A stretch of 64,000 bases of DNA from Streptomyces sp. NBC_01476 (GTDB taxonomy: Bacteria > Actinomycetota > Actinomycetes > Streptomycetales > Streptomycetaceae), in the NCBI RefSeq assembly GCF_036227265.1, contig NZ_CP109446.1:3481001-3545000 (forward strand). The letters run 5' to 3'. The position numbers were made by a program, and so were the translations under genes. Positions 26,766 to 34,087 of this stretch are shown here, piece by piece. The first letter of the stretch is position 1; every line of letters starts with the position of its first letter. Under the pieces are notes generated by a model. The model did not search any database, was not told the origin of the DNA, and was given only the letters and a program-made list of their open reading frames with translations.

Positions 26766-26983
26766 GCGACCGACGCGAGTGGTTCAAGTCCTCTTACAGC
26801 GGTGGCGCCAACACCGAATGCGTCGAAACGGCACTCCGCGATCGTGGTGTGGACGTCCGCGACGCGAAGAACCCCGAAGGGCCCGTGCTGACCTTTTCGC
26901 GGGCGGGCTGGGCGGCATTCATCAGGGCCGTCCGGGCCGGAGAAGTGGGCTTCCGCGTCTCTGAGCCGCGCGCGCCGAAGTGA
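26762..26983 (+). CDS. DUF397 protein, partner of the XRE regulator
   Basis: A 73-residue DUF397 protein: EWFKSSYSGGANTECVETA at residues 6-24, then DVRDAKNPEGPVLTFSRAGW, AAFIRAVRAGE. It overlaps the XRE stop by four bases (GTGA) with AAGGAG upstream. In this family the small protein is thought to modulate the DNA-binding partner. It ends with an extra SEPRAPK tail that the duplicated copy at 28118 lacks. Confidence 0.9.
   Translation: MSDRREWFKSSYSGGANTECVETALRDRGVDVRDAKNPEGPVLTFSRAGWAAFIRAVRAGEVGFRVSEPRAPK
26885..26960 (+). repeat. 76-bp direct repeat, copy 1 (inside DUF397)
   Basis: Identical to 28118-28193 except one base (C at 26929 against G at 28162). That change is synonymous (Ala codon). 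Confidence 0.9.
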
Positions 26984-26985
26984 AG

Positions 26986-27150
26986 ATGTCACGGCGGAAG
27001 GTGGCCGCCTTACCGCCAAGGGAACGTCACTGCTCACCACCGGCCGTTGACCTGCGGTGCCGCCAGCGCAACCCGCACGTCCGCAGCTTCCTGCCGGAAC
27101 TGGAACGCGGCCTCGCCAAGCACCGCGCCCAGCCCGCAGCCACACGCTAG
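26986..27150 (+). CDS. Possible 54-residue ORF after DUF397
   Basis: ATG to TAG, two bases after the DUF397 stop. The second half (VDLRCRQRNPHVRSFLPEL, then ERGLAKHRAQP) has codon use like real Streptomyces genes, so it may be the tail of a larger gene lost in a rearrangement. The stop overlaps the next -10 box. No family was recognised. Confidence 0.3.
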   Translation: MSRRKVAALPPRERHCSPPAVDLRCRQRNPHVRSFLPELERGLAKHRAQPAATR

Positions 27151-27153
27151 GGT
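27148..27153 (+). promoter_or_regulatory. Leaderless -10 box for the oxidase gene
   Basis: TAGGGT followed by 7 bases and then GTG at 27161. No Shine-Dalgarno sequence. Confidence 0.45.
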
Positions 27154-27160
27154 CCGTCCT

Positions 27161-28124
27161 GTGGCCGAGGCAGAGCAGGTAAGCGTCATTGGGGCCGGCG
27201 TGTCCGGCCTGACCACTGCCGTCGTCCTCGCGGAGGCCGGGGTACGCGTCCACGTGATTGCTGCGGAGTGGCCTGGCCGGACCTCGCTGGCAGCCGGCGC
27301 CATGTGGGGGGCCCTACCTGGTCGAGCCCGAGGAGAAGGTCGACGAGTGGAGCCGGCAGTCCTTGGGGATCTTCCGCACGCTGGCTGACGATCCGAGCGC
27401 TGGGGTCCGTATCACCCCCGGCATCGAAGCCTCCCGGCACACTGGCACCCCGCCTGACTGGGCGACGACGCTGCCCGGCTTCCTGCCCTGCACCCCTGCC
27501 GCACTACCCCCGAGCTTCACGACTGGCTACCGGTTCGAGGTCCCCCTTGTCGACATGCCCGTCTACCTCGCTCACCTCCATACTCGCCTGATCGCCACCG
27601 GCGCCACGATCGCCAAGGGCAAGGTGACAGACCTGGACGATCCCAGGCTCGGCCCCGTCGTGGTCAACTGTGCCGGTCTCGGCTCACGCCAACTCGCGAA
27701 CGACAGCACCCTCCGCCCCATTCGCGGCCAGCACGTCATCGTCACCAACCCCGGGATCACCGAGTTCTTCTCCGAGGACACCGGCACCTCCCCCGACCTG
27801 CTGTGCATCTACCCCCACGGCGACACCGTCGTCCTGGGCGGCACCGCCGTCGACGGCCGCGAAGACCTGAACCCCGACCCAGCAGCAGCCGACGCCATCC
27901 TGAGCCGATGCACGGCTGTCGAACCCCGCCTCGCCGGCGCCCGCGTACTTGCACACCGCGTCGGCGTCCGCCCGACTCGCGCAGTCGTCCGCGTCGAAGT
28001 CGAGGAGCGCCCCAGCGGCCGAACTGTCCTTCACAACTACGGCCACGGTGGCGCCGGCGTCACCCTCTCCTGGGGTTGTGCCCGCGACATTCAGCGCCTC
28101 CTGGGGCGCACGGGTCCGTGCTGA
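27161..28124 (+). pseudogene. D-amino-acid-oxidase-like FAD protein with a frameshift
   Basis: The first 48 codons give a Rossmann FAD site (VSVIGAGVSGLTTAVVLAE) up to LAAGAMWG. The family continuation PYLVEPEEKVDEWS is found one frame over. The break is a run of six G at 27306-27311; five would restore one frame of about 320 residues. The rest is intact: VNCAGLGSRQLA, PIRGQHVIVT, and the late NYGHGGAGVTLSWGCA FAD-binding end. Such enzymes deaminate D-amino acids oxidatively. It may be a true pseudogene or a sequencing error. The stop codon lies inside the duplicated DUF397 tail, so the last residues come from that join. Confidence 0.75.
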
Positions 28125-28193
28125 CCTTTTCGCGGGCGGGCTGGGCGGCATTCATCAGGGCGGTCCGGGCCGGAGAAGTGGGCTTCCGCGTCT
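28118..28193 (+). repeat. 76-bp direct repeat, copy 2
   Basis: Second copy of the DUF397 tail. The two copies bracket 1157 bases holding the oxidase gene. Confidence 0.9.
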
Positions 28194-28195
28194 GA
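28118..28195 (+). pseudogene. Truncated DUF397 gene remnant
   Basis: Encodes the last 25 residues of a DUF397 protein (VLTFSRAGWAAFIRAVRA, then GEVGFRV) and ends in TGA. There is no start or N-terminal half: upstream is the oxidase gene in another frame. Bases 28118-28193 are 75/76 identical to the intact DUF397 gene at 26885-26960. Confidence 0.85.
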
Positions 28196-28269
28196 CCTGC
28201 CGCGTCGGCGGCCCGGGGTCGGGGTTAGCCTCGGGGGATCTGGTGGTGAGGTGGGAGGAGGCAGGTCGG

Positions 28270-28572
28270 ATGGCTGGGGTGTTGGGGAGTGCGGCGGCTG
28301 CGGGTGGGCTGATCGGTGGGTACGGGGTCGCGCGGTGGACGAAGCGGCGGGAGTTGGGGGGCGTGGCGCTGGCCGCGGCCGGCGCGGTGGCGGCGCGGGA
28401 GTGGAAGCGGCGGGCCGGGACGGGGGTCGCCGTGGGGATGACCGGCGCGTATCTGGCCGCGTTCGCCGGGGCCCATCCGCTGGCGAAGAAGGTCGGCGCG
28501 TGGCCGGCGGTGTTCGCCGTTGCGGGCGGGGTGGCGGTGGCGTCCTGGGCGCTGTCGGGGCGCGGCGAGTAG
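28270..28572 (+). CDS. Small hydrophobic membrane protein
   Basis: A 100-residue protein with three or four short Gly/Ala-rich hydrophobic stretches (GLIGGYGVARW; GVALAAAGAVAA; VFAVAGGVAVASWAL). The ATG at 28270 has a strong GGGAGGAGG ribosome site 9 bases upstream. It resembles a conserved unknown Streptomyces protein. No function can be assigned. Confidence 0.65.
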   Translation: MAGVLGSAAAAGGLIGGYGVARWTKRRELGGVALAAAGAVAAREWKRRAGTGVAVGMTGAYLAAFAGAHPLAKKVGAWPAVFAVAGGVAVASWALSGRGE

Positions 28573-28749
28573 TCCTCCTGGTCGCTTACGGGGAGGGCCG
28601 TAACCCTGCCCGCGCCGCGTATGACGGTCCCGTAGCGTCGGCCCCGGAACCGTACGCAGGGCAAGCCGCGACGGCCCCTACCCCGTACGCGGGCTCGTGA
28701 CGCCGGGCCCCGGCCTCATTCCGTACTGCCCCCGGGCCGTAAGCAGACC

Positions 28750-28785
28750 GGCGGCCCTGGCTGGGGGGGAGTAGCCAGGGCCGCC
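28750..28785 (-). terminator. Hairpin terminator after the M23 gene
   Basis: A perfect 13-bp stem (GGCGGCCCTGGCT and its complement) with a 10-base G-rich loop, 25 bases past the M23 stop. It can also serve the converging small membrane protein gene. Confidence 0.7.
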
Positions 28786-28809
28786 GGGGTTCAGGGGGCA
28801 GGGCGGGGG

Positions 28810-30138
28810 TCAGACGTGTACGTCGTGGGCGGTGAGCCACGGCAGGGGGTCCACCGCGTCCGCGCCGCCCGGGCGGACTTCGAGGTGGAGGTGCGGCGCC
28901 GGGACGTTGCCGGTCGCGCCGACCCGGCCGATCGTGTCGCCGGTCGTGACCCGCCCCGAGGTGACGACCATCGTCGAGAGGTGGCAGTACCAGAGCTCGG
29001 TGCCGTCGTCGAGCGTGACCACGACCCGGTAGCCGGACGCCCCCGCCCAGCCGGCCGAGGTGACCGTACCGCCGTGCACGGCATGCACCGGCGTGCCGGT
29101 GGGTGCGTCGAAGTCCTGGCCCGCGTGGATGTTGCCCCACAGGTCGGCCTCGCCGAAGCCCGCGGTGAGGGTGTAGCAGGAGACGGGCTTGATGTACGAG
29201 GCCGCGAGGCGGGCGAGGCGTTCGGCCTCGGCTTTCGCGGCGGCTTCCGTCTCGGCCTTCTCCTTCGCCTCGGCGGCGGCCTTCGCGGCGGCGGCCTGCT
29301 CCCGTACCTTCTGCGCGGCCGCGGCCCGGGCCGCCTGGTCGGCGGCGGCCTTCGCGGCGGCTTCGCGCTCGGCGCGGGCGACGGCCTCGCGGGCCTCGGT
29401 GGCGTGCGTGACGATGCGGGTGAGGAGCGCCTCGCCCGGGTCCGCGAGCGGTGTGCGGGCGGCTTCCGGCGGCAGGGGGACCGCACCGGACGGCGCCGGC
29501 AGCGCGACGGACGCCTCGGGCAGCGCGACAGGCACGGCGGGCGCGACAGACACGGCCGGCGCCGCGGGCACGGCGGCGGCGCCGGGGACCTCAGCCGCGC
29601 CGGGTACGTCAGGTACGTCGGGCGCATCCGGTACGGAGACGGGCACCGGTGCCGGAGCCGTTGCGGTGCCGGCCGCGGTGGCCACCCCGCTCGCCCCGAC
29701 CGCCGCCATCGCCGCTATGCCGAGGACCGCCGAGCCGCGCGCCAGGGTCCGCTGGCGCGGAAGCGGCACCGGGGCAGAATCCGGGAGCGGCTCCCGGACC
29801 GGCTCCCGGACCGGCTCTGAGGCGGGGAGCGGTGCGGGAAGCTGCGCCGGCATCGAGGCGGATATCTCAGCGGGGAGTGAGCCTCGCCCGGTCGCGTCGT
29901 CAGTGCCGGAACCGGTGCCGGAACCGGTGCCGTAACCGGTCCCGGAACCGGCGCCGAAGTAAGTGCCCGGCTCGGTTCCGAAGTCGGTGCCCCGTTCGGT
30001 ACGGACGCCGGCGGTGCCGGAACCGGTGCCCGAACCGGCGCCGAAGTCGCCACGGAAGTCGGTACGGAACTCGTCCCGCTCCCCGGCCGCCTCGTTCTCG
30101 GGCCGGGCAGGTGCGTAGGCAGGCTGGTTCGACGCCAC
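28810..30138 (-). CDS. M23-family peptidoglycan endopeptidase
   Basis: A 442-residue secreted cell-wall hydrolase. Residues 1-130 are low-complexity and cytoplasm-like, followed by a hydrophobic helix (GSAVLGIAAMAAVGASGVA), a Pro/Val/Ala linker and an Ala/Glu/Lys coiled coil (about 250-310). The C-terminal M23 (LytM) domain has the zinc ligands in WGNIHAGQDFDAP and PAPHLHLEV and the usual GTPVHAVHGGTV. It would cut peptide cross-links. The GTG at 30138 follows AAAGGAG by 10 bases. A c-di-AMP riboswitch lies directly upstream, linking wall turnover to c-di-AMP level. Confidence 0.88.
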   Translation of the reverse strand: MASNQPAYAPARPENEAAGERDEFRTDFRGDFGAGSGTGSGTAGVRTERGTDFGTEPGTYFGAGSGTGYGTGSGTGSGTDDATGRGSLPAEISASMPAQLPAPLPASEPVREPVREPLPDSAPVPLPRQRTLARGSAVLGIAAMAAVGASGVATAAGTATAPAPVPVSVPDAPDVPDVPGAAEVPGAAAVPAAPAVSVAPAVPVALPEASVALPAPSGAVPLPPEAARTPLADPGEALLTRIVTHATEAREAVARAEREAAAKAAADQAARAAAAQKVREQAAAAKAAAEAKEKAETEAAAKAEAERLARLAASYIKPVSCYTLTAGFGEADLWGNIHAGQDFDAPTGTPVHAVHGGTVTSAGWAGASGYRVVVTLDDGTELWYCHLSTMVVTSGRVTTGDTIGRVGATGNVPAPHLHLEVRPGGADAVDPLPWLTAHDVHV

Positions 30139-30147
30139 CGCGGGCGC

Positions 30148-30300
30148 ACTCCTTTCCTTCCCTCTCGCCTACCGGGTTAGCTGACGGGTTCGGAGCAGGA
30201 AGGTCTCCTACGGGCCTGGTCGCTGCCCGATTCACCCCAGATGTTGGGTCCCCGGTTCCCGCGGACGGGATTCGGCAAGCGCACGGTGCCGCCTCTTACG
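30148..30300 (-). promoter_or_regulatory. ydaO/yuaA c-di-AMP riboswitch
   Basis: Read on the minus strand the leader has the conserved pieces of this class: CCGAATCCCGTC, GGGAACCGGGGACCCAAC, GGGGTGAATCGGGCAGC, then GGAGACCTTCCTGCTCCGAA, CCCGTCAGCTAACCCGG and TAGGCGAGAGGGAAGGAAA. It ends just before the M23 ribosome site. In Streptomyces this class sits before cell-wall hydrolase genes and turns them off when c-di-AMP is high. Boundaries are approximate. Confidence 0.92.
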
Positions 30301-30330
30301 ACGGTGTTGACGACCGCGCTGCGTTATCGA

Positions 30331-30359
30331 ACGTTAATAGAGCCGGAGACGTTTTCCAA
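30331..30359 (-). promoter_or_regulatory. Promoter of the riboswitch-M23 unit
   Basis: Minus strand TTGGAA (30359-30354), a 17-base spacer, then TAACGT (30336-30331). A start near 30324 gives a leader of about 185 bases that contains the riboswitch. Confidence 0.55.
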
Positions 30360-30680
30360 GCCGAATCGGAGAGTTGGGGGTGGTCAGCAAGAGGACATGC
30401 GCAGGTCCATCCGGGCAAAACAGGCACCTGGCGTGGCCGGGTGGTGATGTGAGCGTGTGTCAGTCGTTATCCGGAGCGGTCGGACTGGCTACCGTCGGTG
30501 ATCAATCGTGAACGAAACGAGACGACGGAGGTCCCCACGACGGACGAGTGCCAGTGGTCTGGTCCTGTGCCAAGGGGCGAATCGCTTGTGAGGCCGGACG
30601 CAAGGGCCGCACGATGGTCTCGCTGTTGTCATGGACCCGCTCAATTCAGCCCTGCGACCGCACACCCCAGGGAGCCCGCC
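30360..30680. other. Leader region of the amidase gene
   Basis: About 320 bases between the M23 promoter and the amidase start. It should hold the amidase promoter and a long 5' leader. No known riboswitch was recognised on the plus strand. Confidence 0.45.
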
Positions 30681-31337
30681 ATGGTACGACCCAGCCGCCC
30701 CCAACTCCCTTACGCCTCCAGCCGGTCCGCCCCACCGGACACCCCCACCCGCCGCTCGCTGCTGCGCGGCGGCCTCGCCCTGGGCGCGGCGGCCGGCGCG
30801 GTCGCCGCCGGCCAGCTCTGGGGCGGCGCGGGCGGTGCGCACGCGGCCGGCGTCGACTACCCCGGCGCCACCTGGGCGCCGGCCAGCCCCGCCAACTACA
30901 CGGCCTCGGACCGCCCTTCGACGTACCCGATCGACCTCGTGGTGATCCACGTGACCCAGGAGACGTTCGCCGACACCATCTCCCTCTTCCAGGACCCCGC
31001 CCACGCCGCCACGGCCCACTACGTCGTCCGCTCCGCCGACGGCGCCGTCGACCAGTGCGTCCGCGAACACGACGTCGCCTGGCACGCCGGCAACTGGGAC
31101 TACAACACCCGCAGCATCGGCATCGAACACGAGGGCTGGGTCGACGACCCCTCCTACTTCACCGACGCGATGTACCACGCCTCGGCCCTCCTGACCGGCG
31201 CCATCTGCGACACGTACGGCATCCCCAAGGACCGCGAGCACATCATCGGCCACGTCGAGGTCCCCGGCACCGACCACACCGACCCCGGCCCCAACTGGGA
31301 CTGGCCCCGCTACCTCCGCCTGCTCAACGGGGGCTGA
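30681..31337 (+). CDS. Tat-secreted N-acetylmuramoyl-L-alanine amidase
   Basis: A 218-residue amidase_2/PGRP-type enzyme. A twin-arginine signal (TRRSLLRGGLALGAAAGA, about residues 20-37) precedes the catalytic domain. Zinc-ligand and active-site segments are visible: DLVVIHVTQET, AWHAGNWDYN, SIGIEHEG and VEVPGTDHTDPGPNWDW. It cuts the bond between muramic acid and the stem peptide. The ATG at 30681 follows AGGGAG at 6 bases. It is divergent from the riboswitch-controlled M23 gene, so two wall hydrolases share this locus. Confidence 0.9.
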   Translation: MVRPSRPQLPYASSRSAPPDTPTRRSLLRGGLALGAAAGAVAAGQLWGGAGGAHAAGVDYPGATWAPASPANYTASDRPSTYPIDLVVIHVTQETFADTISLFQDPAHAATAHYVVRSADGAVDQCVREHDVAWHAGNWDYNTRSIGIEHEGWVDDPSYFTDAMYHASALLTGAICDTYGIPKDREHIIGHVEVPGTDHTDPGPNWDWPRYLRLLNGG

Positions 31338-31342
31338 GCCGG

Positions 31343-31942
31343 TCAGGGGAGGGGGAACATCGCGGTCAGGCGGGGGAGGCGGCGGGTGGATTCGGGCTCG
31401 TCGAGGACGGACCAGCGGGTGCCGGAGGGGGTGAGGCCGGGCGGGGTGCGGGTGGTGGAGTCGGCGGCGAGGAGGGTGCGGGCGGCGGCGTGGAAGGCGT
31501 CCCCGCAGTCGTCGAAGGTGCCGGTGAGCTGTTCGTAGGCCGCGGGGGCGAGGTGGGAGAGCGTTTCCCACTGGGGCCAGGCGTCGGCGGGCCAGGCAGC
31601 GCGCGGCAGGCTGGACAGGCGCAGGACCTCCGGGGCGTAGGCGAGGACGTCGGCGTCGGTGAGGGCCGCCTCGAAGACCGGGCGGCCGAGGCTGACCATC
31701 CACTGCTGGAAGGAGCAGAACGCGTCGTCGGAGCACCAGCCGCCGAGGATGCGGTCGGCGGCGGCCCACAGGTTCCAGGTGAAGGCCTCGCCGGTGACGC
31801 TGTCGAGACACGCCTGGAAGGCGATGACGTCCGGTGGGGGGAGAAGGAGGAGCGCGTCGCGGAGCCATGCGTCCCGCTTGTCGCCGCTGAGCCCCTGGCG
31901 TCTGCAGTCCGCGATGAGAGTCCAGAATTGGTCCGTCTCCAT
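31343..31942 (-). CDS. DUF4240-domain protein
   Basis: A 199-residue protein that starts METDQFWTLIADCRRQ, the DUF4240 signature, followed by FQACLDSVTGEAFTWNLW and AAADRILGGWCSDDAFCSFQ. Function is unknown. The ATG at 31942 is chosen because it begins the conserved domain; an upstream ATG adds 10 unconserved residues. It converges tightly (5 bases) on the amidase stop. Confidence 0.85.
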   Translation of the reverse strand: METDQFWTLIADCRRQGLSGDKRDAWLRDALLLLPPPDVIAFQACLDSVTGEAFTWNLWAAADRILGGWCSDDAFCSFQQWMVSLGRPVFEAALTDADVLAYAPEVLRLSSLPRAAWPADAWPQWETLSHLAPAAYEQLTGTFDDCGDAFHAAARTLLAADSTTRTPPGLTPSGTRWSVLDEPESTRRLPRLTAMFPLP

Positions 31943-32275
31943 ACCAGCGACTATGCCAGGGGCCTGCGACAAAGTACCCCCAATTCCAGCTGATGGACGC
32001 GGAGTTGGCGGTCAGCGGGGCGGCGTGTCCGGTACCTGGCGGGGGCGGCACCACGGAAGCGGGAGAGGCGGGACAGGACCCGAGGGGAAGCCGGAAAGGC
32101 GGGGAGGGCCCATGCCGGAAACCCGCGAGGGACCCCGCCACCGGCCGAGTACGGCCGCCCCTCCCGGTCCCGTGCGGGAGAGGCGGCCGTACGTCCCGGT
32201 CCGTGACAACGACGGACGGCGACGGACGGCGACGGACGCCGGCCATGACGCCGGCCACGACGCCGGCCACGCCGA
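31943..32275. other. Intergenic region between DUF4240 and lldP
   Basis: About 330 bases. It holds the lldP-side terminator (32149-32192) and short GC-rich direct repeats at 32216-32275 (units CGACGGACGG and GACGCCGGCCAC). No gene is supported. Confidence 0.5.
32149..32192 (-). terminator. Hairpin terminator of the lldP-glc operon
   Basis: An 18-bp stem with one mismatch (GTACGGCCGCCCCTCCCG against its partner at 32175-32192) and an 8-base loop, about 85 bases past the lldP stop. Confidence 0.65.
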
Positions 32276-34087
32276 TTACGGCGCCGGCACCGCCTGCGTC
32301 TTCACCACCATCCAGTCGAGCACCGGCGTGCTCTGCAGATAGACGAGCACGCACATGAACGCCAGGAACACCACGCTCCACAGGATGACCCGCCGGAAGA
32401 GGATGCCCTCGCGTCCCTCGAAGCCGACCGCCGCCGCGGCGATCGCCAGGTTCTGCGGGGAGACCATCTTGCCGAGCACACCGCCGGAGGAGTTCGCCGC
32501 GGCCATGAGTGTCGGTGACAGTCCGGCCTGGTGGGCCGCGGTGATCTGGAGCGCGCCGAAGAGCGAGTTGGAGGAGGTGTCGGAGCCGGTGACGGCGACG
32601 CCGAGCCAGCCGAGTATCGGGGAGAGGAAGGCGAAGGCGGCGCCCGCGCCGGCCACCCACAGGCCCAGCGTGGTGGTCTGGCCGGACTCGTTCATGATGT
32701 AGCCGAGCCCGAGCACCAGCATCACGGTGAGGATCGCGAACTTCAGCTGGTCCAGGGTGCGTCCGTACGCGACCAGGCCGCGGCGCAGGCCCACGCCGAG
32801 CAGCGCCATGCTGATGACCCCGGAGATGAGCAGCAGACTGCCCGCCGCGGAGAGGTAGTTGAGCTTGAAGGTGGTGGCGACCGGGTTGCCGGCCGCGTTG
32901 ATGATGTGCAGTCCGGGCCAGTTGACGATGTGGGTGACCGACTCGATGCCGGTGCCGGTCTGGCCGGCCTTGGCCGGTGGCTTCCCGGTGATCGCCGGGA
33001 CGCGGGTGGCCAGTACGAACACCACGATGATCGCCAGGTAGGGCGCGTACGCCTTGAAGACGTCCAGCGGGGTGTCGCGCGGGGCCGGTTCGGCCTCGGA
33101 GTCGACCCGGGTCAGGACGAGGGAGTCGGTGTGCCCGGCGGGGGCACCGTCGCCGCCGCCGGCCGGTGCGAGCGGCCGTCCGGTGCCGCCGCCGGCGCCG
33201 CCGGTCTCGAAGCCGTCGTCCTCCTCGGTCTCGGTGTACGGCTCGGCCGCCTGCCACACCCGGGTGAAAGCGAGCAGCGCGAGAGCCGAGACGAGAGCGG
33301 CGACGATGTCGGCGAGCTGTACGGACCAGAAGTTCGACGCGAGGTACTGGAAGACCGCGAAGACCACACCGCACAGCACAGCCGGCTGCCAGGTCTGCCG
33401 CAGGCCGCGCTTGCCGTCCACGATGAACACCAGGGCCAGCGGCACGAAGAGCGCCAGGACCGGGGTCTGCCGGCCGACCATCGCGCCGAGGTCGTCCACC
33501 GGCAGGCTGGTGACGCCGGCCAGGGTGGTGATGGGTGCCGCGATGGCGCCGAAGGCGACCGGCGCGGTGTTGGCGACCAGGGCCACGATCGCCGCCTTCA
33601 ACGGCCGGAATCCCAGGGCGATCAGCATCACCGAGGTCATCGCGACGGGGGTGCCGAAGCCGGCCAGGGCCTCCATCAGCGCGCCGAAACAGAACGCGAT
33701 GATGATGGCCTGCACCCGCCGGTCGTCGCTGATGGACGCGAACGACCTGCGCAGGACGTCGAAGTGGCCGGTCTCGACGGTGAGGTTGTAGACCCAGATC
33801 GCGTTGATGACGATCCACATGATCGGGAAGAAGCCGAACGCCGCTCCCAGCGCACCGCTGTTGAGGGCGTCGGCGAACGGCATCGAGTACCCGGCGCAGG
33901 CGATCAGTACGGCGACCGCGAGCGCGATCAGCGAGGCGAGCCACGCTCTCATCCGCAGCACGCCGAGCAGGACGAAGAGCACGAGCAGCGGGAGGATCGC
34001 GACCAGGGACGACAGCCCGAGGGAGCTGCCGATCGGGCTGTAGTCCTGTTGATAGCTGGCGAGTTGGTGACCGACGGTGTGTGTCAT
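32276..34087 (-). CDS. lldP: L-lactate/glycolate permease
   Basis: A 603-residue LctP-family membrane transporter with about 12-13 helices. Family segments include SGALGAAFGFFPIMWIV, FCFGALMEALAGFGTPVAM and, near the end, AANSSGGVLGKMVSPQNLAI. A Gly/Asp-rich cytoplasmic insert lies near residues 290-340. It imports lactate or glycolate with protons. Its ATG overlaps the glcF stop (ATGA), with AAAGGGG upstream, so it is translated together with the three oxidase subunits. Confidence 0.9.
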   Translation of the reverse strand: MTHTVGHQLASYQQDYSPIGSSLGLSSLVAILPLLVLFVLLGVLRMRAWLASLIALAVAVLIACAGYSMPFADALNSGALGAAFGFFPIMWIVINAIWVYNLTVETGHFDVLRRSFASISDDRRVQAIIIAFCFGALMEALAGFGTPVAMTSVMLIALGFRPLKAAIVALVANTAPVAFGAIAAPITTLAGVTSLPVDDLGAMVGRQTPVLALFVPLALVFIVDGKRGLRQTWQPAVLCGVVFAVFQYLASNFWSVQLADIVAALVSALALLAFTRVWQAAEPYTETEEDDGFETGGAGGGTGRPLAPAGGGDGAPAGHTDSLVLTRVDSEAEPAPRDTPLDVFKAYAPYLAIIVVFVLATRVPAITGKPPAKAGQTGTGIESVTHIVNWPGLHIINAAGNPVATTFKLNYLSAAGSLLLISGVISMALLGVGLRRGLVAYGRTLDQLKFAILTVMLVLGLGYIMNESGQTTTLGLWVAGAGAAFAFLSPILGWLGVAVTGSDTSSNSLFGALQITAAHQAGLSPTLMAAANSSGGVLGKMVSPQNLAIAAAAVGFEGREGILFRRVILWSVVFLAFMCVLVYLQSTPVLDWMVVKTQAVPAP

